In this document: positions 32,064 through 41,278 of the stretch, piece after piece
How positions within the stretch are numbered: position 1 is the first letter of the stretch
Layout: every line of letters begins with the position of its first letter
DNA from: Ruminococcus sp.
GTDB taxonomy: Bacteria > Bacillota > Clostridia > Oscillospirales > Ruminococcaceae
Assembly: GCA_015066665.1 (NCBI GenBank)
Contig: SVNX01000020.1
Span: 1-44,240, forward strand
Length of the DNA: 44,240 nucleotides
Direction: 5' to 3'
Position numbers and translations under genes: made by a program
The notes under the pieces: generated by a model
What the model saw: the letters and a program-made list of their open reading frames with translations, nothing else
What the model was told of the DNA's origin: nothing
Databases searched by the model: none

Positions 32064-32134
32064 CAAAAATATGTTCCGATTTTTGTGCAGATCCACAAAA
32101 ATGAAAACAATTCCGCTGTTTTTGTCAGGAATTG
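32064..32134. promoter_or_regulatory. Two inverted repeats upstream of the lipoprotein array
   Basis: CAAAAAT/ATTTTTG (32064-32070, 32079-32085) and CAATTCC/GGAATTG (32108-32114, 32128-32134) are perfect 7-base arms with 8- and 13-base spacers. No consensus promoter is seen between the terminator at 32011-32046 and the start at 32187, so these may mark a regulated promoter. Confidence 0.35.
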
Positions 32135-32186
32135 CCGTTCTGATGTGTATTAGGAGTGAAATCCAATCTGTTAAGGAGCGATCATT

Positions 32187-34412
32187 ATGAAAATACGAAT
32201 CCTTACCCTTCTCACCGCAGCTGCCATGACAGTATCCCTTTCTGCATGTGCACCCAAAGAAGCGTATGTGCCCTCCGGTGCAACCCTCGAGGTCAGCTTC
32301 GACCATTCCTATAAGTCCGCACCTCTCGAACCGGGTCTGATTCTCAGTCAGCCGGAATTCACCTTCGTGGGCGATGACATTTTCATCAAGGGCTATGACC
32401 ATACAGAATTCCACCGTTCCTTCGCACTTTACGACACCGCCGACGGCTCCTTCCACGACATCTGCGCTTATGCGGACGGTCAGACCGACAGCCGCTATAT
32501 CGATGTCATCGGCATGACGGAGAAGGACGGCCAGTACACAGCCACCTACAAGATCTCCGTTCCGGACGGCAGTGACTATGCGAATACCTATTATCAGGAG
32601 GTCTACGATGAGACACTTCAGGTCATTTCGGAAGAGGATATCACTGCACGTTTTCCGGAAAACATGGAAATGATCTACTGGACAAAAAACGGTGATAATT
32701 ACTATGGCATCGCCCTTGTGGATGGCATCACAAGGCTCTACTGCTTTGATGAAGACTATCAGGTGAAGGGCGAAATCAGCGGCGGCTTCTCGAATCCCCA
32801 CAGCCTGTTCGGCGATGCCTTCGGGAATGTGTACATCCTCTCCTACATCGGCTGTGCGAGCGTCTGCCGCCTCGATCCGGAGACACTGACAACGGAACCG
32901 GTCGAGGTAAACGGCATGCCGGAATGGCCGGGCAGAATCGTCCCCGGAGATGACAGCTGCCACTTTTATCTGTCCGATGAGACCGGCATCTTCGGTGTCA
33001 ATACAGATACACAGACGGTGGAAGAGATTGTGAACTGGAAGCATTCCGACTTCGACAGCTATGCCATATCGGAGTTTGCCGTGCTTCCGGACGGCGGCTT
33101 TCTTGCTGCGGAAAGTGCACATATGAATCCCAACAACATATCCTACTACAAGCTGACCGCACGCCCGCAGGAGGAGCTGTCCCAGATGAAGCTCATCACC
33201 ATGGCGGGTGTGGGCAACGGCATCGGTCTGCGGGATCTGGTGATTCTCTGGAACCGGCAGAGCACGGACAGCCGTATTGTGCTCTATGATTACGCCGAGG
33301 AGAACAGCGATCTGGAATGGAATGACAATCTGGAAAAATTCAAGAACGACCTCATCTCCGGAACAGTGCCCGACATCATCCAGCTCGACAGCAGCAGCTT
33401 TGCGCTTCTTGCAAACAAGGGCATTCTTGAGGACTTAAAGCCCTGGATGAAACAGGATGAGGATTTCTGCGAGGACGACTATCTGATGCATTTCTTTGAA
33501 GCACTCGAATACAAGAACACCCTGCCCCGCATGGCCTTCAGCTTTGATGTATATGCATTTATGGCCAAAACCGAATTCATCGGAGATAATACCTGCCTGA
33601 AGCCCGAAGACATCCCCGCTCTCGCAGAGAGTCTGCCCGAGGATATGTCGCTCTTCGGCAATACATCCAGAGAGTACGCCTACGAAATGCTCTGCCGAAG
33701 CAATCTTTCAGCCTTTGTCGATCCGGACACGGGAGAATGCACCTTCGACAGCAAGGCCTTCATTGATCTGCTCACATACTGCGGTACTTTGAAGGCAAAG
33801 GGCAGCAACTGGGGAAGCTACGATGAAATGATCTTCCGCCGAGATGGTGCTCTGCTGCAATACGACGGCTTGTTCTGCCCGTACAGCTATCATGGACACA
33901 AGGCGGGTGCCTTTGACAATGCCGATGTTTCCCTTGTGGGACTGGCCTCGATGGAGGAAAAAGGCAACGGCGGCCGCTTTACCGGCTTTGCGACGGTCGG
34001 CATGTGCCGGGAATCCCTTTACAAGGAAGAGATCTGGGAATTTTTCAAATTCTGTCTCTCCGAGGAAGTGCAGGATTCACTGCAGAACGACATGATTATC
34101 GGCATGCCCGTCAACCGTGCCTCCCTTGCGAAATATGCACAGAAGGCACTGGAAGAACCCGATCCTTCCAACGGCAATTCTTTCTTCGATATCGGAAACG
34201 AGGAGATCCCCCTTGGCCCTGCCACGCAGGAAGAGATGGATTTCTTCCTCGGTTACATCGAAGGCATCCGGTCCATGGATCTTTCCAACAATCACATTTC
34301 TGACATTATGGATGAGGAAGCGCAGATGTTCTTTGCCGGTGACCAGACCGCAGAACAGGCTGCCCAAAACATCCAGAGCCGTGTTTCACTCTATCTGAGC
34401 GAGCAGGAATAG
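32187..34412 (+). CDS. Propeller/solute-binding-like lipoprotein, array copy 1
   Basis: A protein of 741 residues. Lipoprotein signal with LSAC and the lipid cysteine at C21. The mature start has HSYKSAPLEPG, shared with copy 3. Residues about 40-325 have repeated short beta units such as DAFGNVYIL and LPDGGFLAAE, like blades of a beta-propeller. From about 335 (MKLITMAGVGNG) the sequence resembles family 1 extracellular solute-binding proteins: WNRQSTDSRIVLYDY, GTVPDIIQL, a KGILEDLKPWM hinge region, and YKEEIWEFFKFCLSEE near the end. It closes with GDQTAEQAAQNIQSRVSLYL. AAGGAGCG precedes the start. It heads four genes spaced by 16-22 bases. No permease or ATPase is present, so it may bind or sense rather than import. 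Confidence 0.8.
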   Translation: MKIRILTLLTAAAMTVSLSACAPKEAYVPSGATLEVSFDHSYKSAPLEPGLILSQPEFTFVGDDIFIKGYDHTEFHRSFALYDTADGSFHDICAYADGQTDSRYIDVIGMTEKDGQYTATYKISVPDGSDYANTYYQEVYDETLQVISEEDITARFPENMEMIYWTKNGDNYYGIALVDGITRLYCFDEDYQVKGEISGGFSNPHSLFGDAFGNVYILSYIGCASVCRLDPETLTTEPVEVNGMPEWPGRIVPGDDSCHFYLSDETGIFGVNTDTQTVEEIVNWKHSDFDSYAISEFAVLPDGGFLAAESAHMNPNNISYYKLTARPQEELSQMKLITMAGVGNGIGLRDLVILWNRQSTDSRIVLYDYAEENSDLEWNDNLEKFKNDLISGTVPDIIQLDSSSFALLANKGILEDLKPWMKQDEDFCEDDYLMHFFEALEYKNTLPRMAFSFDVYAFMAKTEFIGDNTCLKPEDIPALAESLPEDMSLFGNTSREYAYEMLCRSNLSAFVDPDTGECTFDSKAFIDLLTYCGTLKAKGSNWGSYDEMIFRRDGALLQYDGLFCPYSYHGHKAGAFDNADVSLVGLASMEEKGNGGRFTGFATVGMCRESLYKEEIWEFFKFCLSEEVQDSLQNDMIIGMPVNRASLAKYAQKALEEPDPSNGNSFFDIGNEEIPLGPATQEEMDFFLGYIEGIRSMDLSNNHISDIMDEEAQMFFAGDQTAEQAAQNIQSRVSLYLSEQE

Positions 34413-34434
34413 CCATTCACGAAAGGAGCACAAC

Positions 34435-36690
34435 ATGAAAAGACAGATTACAGCCATTCTGACCGCCGCACTGCTGTTGGGCAGCCTGACGGCATGCGAG
34501 ACAGAAAGCACCTCCTCCTTCACGAGCGAGGTGCAGTCCACTGAGGCGGCCATTTCACTGATGGAAGCAGCCACCTCCCAGTGGCTTATCACGGCCAAAG
34601 CACAGCCCAACGCCGTTCACCTTGCCGGAAACAAGATTTTCTGGAGCTATGGAGAGCCCTTCTCAATGAAAGTGGACGGCTTTGACATGGAAACCGGCAC
34701 GGCGCTTACCGCTCCCTTCTCCTCCCCCGCAGGGGAAGATGCACTTGCGACCATGATGCCGAACAGCATCACGGTATCTGAAGGGAACATTGTCTTCACC
34801 TACCGGATCCAGCGCATTGATGAAGCCAACGAATGGCTTGGCAATGCGTATTATCAGGACACCTATGCGCCCTCCATGGAGCTGCTTGAACGCCGGGAAC
34901 TGTTTGCGACGGATGAGGCAGATTCTGCCTTCGACAAATTCTGTCCCGATGGAAACGGCGGCTGGTATGCCACGAAATTCGTGGACGGCTCCGAGCAGAT
35001 CGTCCAGCTCGACAGTGCCTTCCGGCAGACGGGAACCATCACCGGCCCCGTGCTCTATGCCGATGCCCTGTACCCCATGCCGGATGGCCGTGTCTATGTC
35101 CGTTATCACGAACAGATGGGAGGGTCCGGCATCCCGCAGCTCGGCGTATTCGATGCAGAATCCATGCATCTCACGCCCGTCAGTCCCTCGGGCATGCCGC
35201 AGACACTGCGGGGGGTATGCAGCGACGGCCAGACAATGTATGTATTCGATGACAAGGGCATCTATGCACTGAGTGATACCGCCTGCACCATGGTCGTGGA
35301 CTTCCTGACCGCCAATTTCAACGGCAGCAGCGTAAGCTCTGTGAACGCCCTTGCGGATGGGAGCTTTGTGCTGGGGACTGCGAATGCAGACTATTCCGAA
35401 ATAGAATTCTGGCATCTGGAGCGTGCCGAGCCGAATCAGGAGATGCAGACCATCGTCCTTGCGGGACGTTTGTTCAATGATGATGTGAAAAATGCTGTGA
35501 ATCGCTATAACCGAGCAAACAGCGATTACCGCATTGAAATCAAGGACTACAGTGCTGACGAATCCGAGGACATGGGGCAGGCGGCGTTCGAGACCGATCT
35601 GCTCGCAGGCGACCTGCCGGACATGATCTACTGGAACGGCCTCAGCTTTGAAAAGATCGCAAGAAAGGGCATCTGCGAGGATCTATATCCCTATATGGAA
35701 CAGGAGGGCTGCTTCACGGACGACCACTACTTCATGAATTTCTTCGAATCCATGGAGTATGAAGACCGGATGCTGCGGATCGGTTTTTCCTTCAGCATCG
35801 ACACGCTTGCAGGCAAAACGGAATTCGTCGGCGAAGAGCAGGGGCTGGATTATGCCGCCTTCCGTGAGATGATGCAGTCGAGACCCGAGGGCATGGATCT
35901 CTTCTGCGATATGAACAGCTCCTGGGCACTCTCCTATCTCTGCGTGCCGAGTCTTTCGCAGTTCATGGATACCCAAACAGCCGAATGCCGCTTTGATTCG
36001 CCGGAATTCATCGAGCTGCTGCGCATCGGTGAGGGCTACCCGAGCTTCGATGAGCTGATGCTGTACGAACAGTCACTGACGGATGAGGAACGCCTTGTCT
36101 ACTTTGAAAACCGGCATAATCAGCTACGCAACAATACAGTGCTGTTCCATCGAAACTCCATCTCCGACCCCTTTCAGTGGCACCACATTACTGCGGGAGA
36201 ATTCGGCGGAGCGCCTGTGACCTTTGTGGGCTATCCGACCAGCACGGGCAATGGCGGCCGCTTCCTTGTCTATGATCAGATTTCCATGGTCTCCTCGTCC
36301 GAACACAAGGAGCAGATCTGGGATTTCATCCTGTCCATGCTGAGCGAATCCAGTCAGAAAAGCATGATCGGCGGCCTGCCCGTTCACCGCGGCGTAATGG
36401 AAGAACGGATGCAGGCGGCCATGCGTCCCCTGCCCGAGGATCAGTCTGGTTTTTCCAGAGCGTGGGTGGATCAGGACGGCGCCCATCCCATCGGGGATGC
36501 GACACAGGCGGAGATGGATGCGTTTCTCTCCTATGTGGAGGGCATCCGCAGCTGCAATGATACGGATCCGGCCGTGCTGAACATTTTCTGGGAGGAAGCG
36601 GATATATACCTCGCAGGTGACCAGACCCCCGAACAGGCTGCCCAGAACATCCAGAGCCGTGTTTCGCTCTATCTGAGCGAACAATCCTGA
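34435..36690 (+). CDS. Propeller/solute-binding-like lipoprotein, array copy 2
   Basis: A protein of 751 residues. The lipobox LTAC gives C21, the same position as in the other copies. It lacks the SYxSxxL segment found just after the cysteine in copies 1, 3 and 4, and has a Ser/Thr/Glu-rich linker instead. The propeller-like half spans about 50-335 (for example PDGRVYVRY and LADGSFVLG). The solute-binding-like half starts near MQTIVLAGRLFNDD, with NRYNRANSDYRIEIKDY, GDLPDMIYW and KGICEDLYPYM. The tail is GDQTPEQAAQNIQSRVSLYL. It is the most divergent copy at the N-terminus. It lies 22 bases after copy 1, with GAAAGGAG before its start. Confidence 0.8.
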   Translation: MKRQITAILTAALLLGSLTACETESTSSFTSEVQSTEAAISLMEAATSQWLITAKAQPNAVHLAGNKIFWSYGEPFSMKVDGFDMETGTALTAPFSSPAGEDALATMMPNSITVSEGNIVFTYRIQRIDEANEWLGNAYYQDTYAPSMELLERRELFATDEADSAFDKFCPDGNGGWYATKFVDGSEQIVQLDSAFRQTGTITGPVLYADALYPMPDGRVYVRYHEQMGGSGIPQLGVFDAESMHLTPVSPSGMPQTLRGVCSDGQTMYVFDDKGIYALSDTACTMVVDFLTANFNGSSVSSVNALADGSFVLGTANADYSEIEFWHLERAEPNQEMQTIVLAGRLFNDDVKNAVNRYNRANSDYRIEIKDYSADESEDMGQAAFETDLLAGDLPDMIYWNGLSFEKIARKGICEDLYPYMEQEGCFTDDHYFMNFFESMEYEDRMLRIGFSFSIDTLAGKTEFVGEEQGLDYAAFREMMQSRPEGMDLFCDMNSSWALSYLCVPSLSQFMDTQTAECRFDSPEFIELLRIGEGYPSFDELMLYEQSLTDEERLVYFENRHNQLRNNTVLFHRNSISDPFQWHHITAGEFGGAPVTFVGYPTSTGNGGRFLVYDQISMVSSSEHKEQIWDFILSMLSESSQKSMIGGLPVHRGVMEERMQAAMRPLPEDQSGFSRAWVDQDGAHPIGDATQAEMDAFLSYVEGIRSCNDTDPAVLNIFWEEADIYLAGDQTPEQAAQNIQSRVSLYLSEQS

Positions 36691-36706
36691 CCGGAAAGGA
36701 GCACAT

Positions 36707-38923
36707 ATGAAACACAAACTGACTTCCCTTCTGCTTGCCGCAGCATTGTTTGCAGGAATGACCGGATGCTCGAAGCCTGCGCCAACCGGCAGTACGCTCA
36801 CAGTGCCCGTTGAACATTCCTACAAATCCGCCCAGCTTGACATGACGCTCGGACGGGTTGACCATTCCCTGCCGCTCGGGGATGACCTTCTGCTTTTTGA
36901 CCGCCGTGAGACGGACACGGCGGCAAACTACCATGTGCTCCGCTTCGATGCATCCGAAAACGAACTGGCTGAAATCCCCCTGACAATGCCGGAGCTGCAG
37001 GATGGTACCTATCACAGCGTAATACAGGTACAGAAGGCGGCGGACGGCTTCACTGTCATCTATGGCATCACCGGCGGTGAAAGTCTCCCCTATTGTGTGC
37101 AGTCGTGGTATGATGCGGACTGCACTTTGAAGAGAACCGAAAAGCTGCCGGCCGATGCACAGGAGGTTTCTCTTTTTGCCGGCGTCTGGCAGGATACAAA
37201 AGGGCATTACCTGACTTACGGCAACGATGATGCCGGTTTTCAGGTGCTGCGTGTATTCGATGCGGATTTTCGGGAAACCGGCATGATTTCCGATCAGATC
37301 GCCTATTACAACGGCGTGGTCATCGGAGCGGACGGCACGCTGTACCTTGCCTATGCTGATACGAATGACGGGCATCACTTCGCCGAGATCAACGCCTCAG
37401 AACATACGCTGCGCAAGTTTCCGGTTTCCGGTCTTGAAAAGGGCTGGTACGGCATTTCTTCCGGCAGCGGTGAATATGACTTCTATTTCCACAATGATGA
37501 CGGCCTCTACGGCGTGACGGTGGAAAGCGGCGTACCGGTGCCGCTGATCAACTGGAAAAATTCCGATTTTGAAGGGCACATGATCAACCATGCCGCCATG
37601 CTTGCGGATGGACGCTGTCTCATCACGCTCATGGATTATGAAACGGGCATATCGGAAATCTGGCTGCTCTCCAGACGCACCGAAGAAGAGCTTGCGAATA
37701 TGAAATGCATCACCATGGCGACCATGGGCTGCTATGGCACACTGCTCGACAGCGTGTACGAATACAATCGCTCCCACGCCGACAGCCGCATTATGCTGTA
37801 TGAATACCAGCAGTTCAACACGGAGGAAGACCCCGATGCCGGCATTGCCAAGTTCAAGCAGGACATGACGGACGGTCTTGTGGCGGACATCATCTGCACG
37901 GACGAGCTGCCGTTTGAGATGCTCGCCAACAAGGGCATGTTCGAGGATCTGACGGGCTATATGAAGGCGGATGAGCGTTTTCAGGAGGAAGACTTCTACA
38001 TGAATTTCCTCGATGCGCTGTCCTATGGCGGCAAGCGTCAGCGGATTGCCTTTGACTTCGGCATACGCACTCTTGCGGCACGCTCCGCACATGTCGGCGC
38101 ACGGACGGGCTATACGGCAAAGGAATTTGCCGCCCTGACCGCATCGCTGCCGGATGACCGGAAGGCCTTCTGCTGGATCAACAAGCAGACGGCACTCGAG
38201 GAATTCTGCATGTACAATCTCAGCAGCTTTGTCGATGTGAAGAAGGGAACGTGCCGGTTTGATTCCGATGATTTCATCTCCCTTCTGGAGCTTTGCGACA
38301 CCTGGGAGAACGGTGCCTATTTTTCGGAGCTTGCATTTGAAGAAAAGATCCCGATCGCCGCTGAGCGTGAAGACAGCATCCTGCGGGATGAAAGCGTATT
38401 CTGGACGGAGTATCTCTATTCCCCCTACGGCTACCACGCCCTCATTGCAGGAACATTCGGCGGCGAGGATGTGACGCTGACAGGCTTTCCAAAGGGCACG
38501 GATGCCGGAAACGGCGGCGTCTTCCAGACGGAGAATGTCCTTGCTATGTGCAGCCAGTCGCTCTATAAGGACGAAATCTGGGACTTTTTCATGCTCCAGC
38601 TGAGCGAGGAGAAGCAGTCCATGAGCGGCTTTCCCGTCCGGCGCAGCAGCATGGAAAAAGCCATGCAGACGGCACTTGACTTTGATGACGGCACGACCTA
38701 TGTCGGAAGCCGTGAAGTGAAGATCGGCCCCGCCACGCAGGAAGAAATGGACGAGATGGCAGCCTATATCGAAGGCATCACCGTGTGTGATTATTACAAC
38801 GAGGAGATCTGGCAGGTCGTACGCGAGGAAGCGGACATGTACTTTGCCGGTGACCAGACCGCTGCACAGGCCGCAGAGAAAATTCAGGGCCGTGTGAGCC
38901 TCTATCTGAGCGAGCAGTCCTGA
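36707..38923 (+). CDS. Propeller/solute-binding-like lipoprotein, array copy 3
   Basis: A protein of 738 residues with lipobox MTGC at C21 and the HSYKSAQLDM segment after it. The N-terminal half has blade-like repeats (IGADGTLYLAY; LADGRCLIT). The C-terminal half starts near MKCITMATMGCYG, then YEYNRSHADSRIMLYEY, GLVADIICTDELPFEMLANKG with a hinge region FEDLTGYM, and YKDEIWDFFMLQLSEE. The tail is GDQTAAQAAEKIQGRVSLYL. GTDAGNGGVF near 605 equals the xGNGGRF segment of the other copies. It follows copy 2 by 16 bases, with GAAAGGAG before the start. Cargo unknown. Confidence 0.8.
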   Translation: MKHKLTSLLLAAALFAGMTGCSKPAPTGSTLTVPVEHSYKSAQLDMTLGRVDHSLPLGDDLLLFDRRETDTAANYHVLRFDASENELAEIPLTMPELQDGTYHSVIQVQKAADGFTVIYGITGGESLPYCVQSWYDADCTLKRTEKLPADAQEVSLFAGVWQDTKGHYLTYGNDDAGFQVLRVFDADFRETGMISDQIAYYNGVVIGADGTLYLAYADTNDGHHFAEINASEHTLRKFPVSGLEKGWYGISSGSGEYDFYFHNDDGLYGVTVESGVPVPLINWKNSDFEGHMINHAAMLADGRCLITLMDYETGISEIWLLSRRTEEELANMKCITMATMGCYGTLLDSVYEYNRSHADSRIMLYEYQQFNTEEDPDAGIAKFKQDMTDGLVADIICTDELPFEMLANKGMFEDLTGYMKADERFQEEDFYMNFLDALSYGGKRQRIAFDFGIRTLAARSAHVGARTGYTAKEFAALTASLPDDRKAFCWINKQTALEEFCMYNLSSFVDVKKGTCRFDSDDFISLLELCDTWENGAYFSELAFEEKIPIAAEREDSILRDESVFWTEYLYSPYGYHALIAGTFGGEDVTLTGFPKGTDAGNGGVFQTENVLAMCSQSLYKDEIWDFFMLQLSEEKQSMSGFPVRRSSMEKAMQTALDFDDGTTYVGSREVKIGPATQEEMDEMAAYIEGITVCDYYNEEIWQVVREEADMYFAGDQTAAQAAEKIQGRVSLYLSEQS

Positions 38924-38940
38924 CCTGAAAGGAGTTCATT

Positions 38941-41163
38941 ATGAAAAAACAAATTCTCTCCCTCATTACCGCCGTTATGATGGGCTTCTCACTCATCGGA
39001 TGTGAGAAGAAGCCCACCGGCAGCACAATGGAAATGCCGCTGGAACTTTCCTATGCCAGCACCCAGCTCTTTACGGATTACTATGAGCCGGTTCCCTTCT
39101 GCGTGACCGGAAACTGGATTCTGGCGGCCGAATCCAACGGCAAAACCAATTCCGTCATCGCCTATAACACTGAAACCGGTGAAAACATCGAACCCGAACT
39201 GCAGAATGAAAAAGCGCTGAATGACGGCTTCTACGCCACCTGCTGGTGGGCACAGGCCACGGAGGACGGCGGTCTCATGCTGCTGTCAAACGAATACAAG
39301 ATGCGGGGCTTTAACTACACGGATATCCATCATTTCATGGACTACTATGACGCCGAGCTGAATTTCAAGGAGCGCGTGCCGCTGCCGGATACCTTCCTCC
39401 CCGATACGGGCACAATCAATCAGGATTATCTCCTCATGGATGGGCAGGGCTATTTCTATAGCCTTGATAGCGGATCCTGCTGTCTGATCGTCTTTGATGC
39501 AGAGTTTCAAAAACTGGGTGAAATCGTTTTGCCCGGCTCCAATGTGCATGAACTGTTCCTTGATGCCCAGGGGCGTGCCCATGCTTCCGTCTTCACTTTT
39601 GACGAGAAGACTTACGAAACCGATCTGTCCTGCTACGCACTCGATCCCGTTGCTCTGGGCTATGAACGGCTGTCAGGCTCCCTGCCCACGCAAAACAACG
39701 TAAGCATTGCAGACGGATTGGGCGAGGACAGCTACTACTATTCGCATGACAACGGCATTTTCAGCAAGAATCACGACGGCGCATCGGAAAAGGTGGTCGA
39801 CTGGGTCAATTCCGATTTTACGCCGGGTTCCGTAGCCACCGTCTACAGCCTGCAGGACGGCCGCTTCCTCACTGTCAGCTATGGCCACATCTCACCGACC
39901 GGTACCCCGTCCACCAAGCCGGAAGCCTGGCTGCTCCGCCCCCGCACGGAGGAGGAGATTGCTGCCATGACATTTGTGAGCCTTGCGGCACTCAATGCCA
40001 ATGCAGACCTGGTCGAGACCATTGTCCGCTTCAACCGCAGTTCTGATGGCACACGCATCGTCATCCGTGACTATGCCGAGTACAACGAGAATTATGACGA
40101 CAAGACGGGCTATGAAATGTTCAAGCAGGATCTGCTTGACGGCGTGATCGCAGACATCATCTGCACGGACGGTCTGCCCTTCTTCAGTCTCTCAAACAAG
40201 GGCATGTTTGCCGATCTGAATGACTTCATGGAAGCTGACGAAAGCTTTCACGAAGAGGACTATATCATGAATTTCTTCGAGTCGATGGAAAACGGCGGAC
40301 GGCTTGAGCGCATTGCATTCAGCTATTCCGTGCTGACGACGGCTGCCAAGACCGAGCATGTCGGCACGGAGCAGGGCATTTCAATGGAAGACTACCTCGC
40401 CCTTGCCGAGAATCATCCGGCCGGCAGCACACTCATGACGCCCATGGACAAAGACATGGTATTCTGGAATTTTCTCGGTGCCATGCAGAACTGCTATATT
40501 GATACAAGTACCATGACCTGCCGCTTTGACAGCCCCGATTTTGTCCGGTTTCTTGGGCTGATCAAAAAGATCGCCGAGGAGGGCGAGCTGATCATGAGCA
40601 GTCAGGCGAACCTCGATGCCTACTGGAACACCCATCGCTTCCCCTACAGGGATGATGCCGCACTGATCGACCCGCTCTATATTTTTGCACCGATCCGTCT
40701 GCATGAGACCCTTGTCACCGATTTCGGCTCGGCAGAGACAACACTCATCGGCTATCCCCTCCCGTACGAGGACAGCAACGGCGGCATGTTCTCGCCGACC
40801 TTTACGCTTTCCATCAACAGCCAGTCCCTCCATCAGGAAAGAATCTGGGCATTCATGCGTAACCTCCTTCAGGATGACCATCAGAATCAGACAAATCTCC
40901 CCGTGAAGCGTTCCGCTCTGGAAAAGCAGCTCGTGGCGGCACAGCATATGCCCATGGCCACGGGCGGCAGTGCATCGGAGAGTGAAATGAATCTGCTGCG
41001 TGACTACATTGACGGCATCCGTGTGTGCTATTTTCAGGATGACACAGTCTACAATATCCTCGCAGAGGAAACGGACAAATATCTCGCCGGTGACTGCACC
41101 GCCGAGGATGCGGCCCGTGTGATCCAGAACCGTGTCAGCATTTATCTGAGCGAACAGGGCTAA
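38941..41163 (+). CDS. Propeller/solute-binding-like lipoprotein, array copy 4
   Basis: A protein of 740 residues with lipobox LIGC at C21 and the LSYASTQL segment that matches SYKSAxL of copies 1 and 3. Blade-like units include LDAQGRAHASVF and LQDGRFLTVS. The solute-binding-like half starts near MTFVSLAALNAN, with VRFNRSSDGTRIVIRDY, GVIADIICTDGLPFFSLSNKG and the hinge FADLNDFM. The tail is GDCTAEDAARVIQNRVSIYL, with Cys where the other copies have Gln. It follows copy 3 by 17 bases and ends at a strong terminator, closing the array. Confidence 0.8.
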   Translation: MKKQILSLITAVMMGFSLIGCEKKPTGSTMEMPLELSYASTQLFTDYYEPVPFCVTGNWILAAESNGKTNSVIAYNTETGENIEPELQNEKALNDGFYATCWWAQATEDGGLMLLSNEYKMRGFNYTDIHHFMDYYDAELNFKERVPLPDTFLPDTGTINQDYLLMDGQGYFYSLDSGSCCLIVFDAEFQKLGEIVLPGSNVHELFLDAQGRAHASVFTFDEKTYETDLSCYALDPVALGYERLSGSLPTQNNVSIADGLGEDSYYYSHDNGIFSKNHDGASEKVVDWVNSDFTPGSVATVYSLQDGRFLTVSYGHISPTGTPSTKPEAWLLRPRTEEEIAAMTFVSLAALNANADLVETIVRFNRSSDGTRIVIRDYAEYNENYDDKTGYEMFKQDLLDGVIADIICTDGLPFFSLSNKGMFADLNDFMEADESFHEEDYIMNFFESMENGGRLERIAFSYSVLTTAAKTEHVGTEQGISMEDYLALAENHPAGSTLMTPMDKDMVFWNFLGAMQNCYIDTSTMTCRFDSPDFVRFLGLIKKIAEEGELIMSSQANLDAYWNTHRFPYRDDAALIDPLYIFAPIRLHETLVTDFGSAETTLIGYPLPYEDSNGGMFSPTFTLSINSQSLHQERIWAFMRNLLQDDHQNQTNLPVKRSALEKQLVAAQHMPMATGGSASESEMNLLRDYIDGIRVCYFQDDTVYNILAEETDKYLAGDCTAEDAARVIQNRVSIYLSEQG

Positions 41164-41170
41164 GCCCCCT

Positions 41171-41197
41171 CCCCGACCTGCCGGTCGGGGATTTTTT
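41171..41197 (+). terminator. Terminator of the lipoprotein array
   Basis: A perfect 8-bp stem CCCCGACC/GGTCGGGG (41171-41178, 41183-41190) has a four-base loop and is followed by six T. Confidence 0.93.
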
Positions 41198-41217
41198 CGC
41201 ATTCTTCACGAATATTA

Positions 41218-41246
41218 TTGACAAAGTGTGAAAAGTATGCTACAAT
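41218..41246 (+). promoter_or_regulatory. Promoter of the HEFAH/dockerin gene
   Basis: TTGACA (41218-41223), a 17-base spacer and TACAAT (41241-41246) preceded by TGC. The leader to the start at 41279 is about 27 bases. Confidence 0.85.
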
Positions 41247-41278
41247 TTACATATCAATATTTTATTCAGGGAGGAATT

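Noticed and set aside
32101-32190. A 29-codon ORF with a hydrophobic start whose stop overlaps the start of array copy 1
   Set aside because: There is no Shine-Dalgarno site before its ATG and it lies over the inverted repeats. A leader peptide is possible but not supported.
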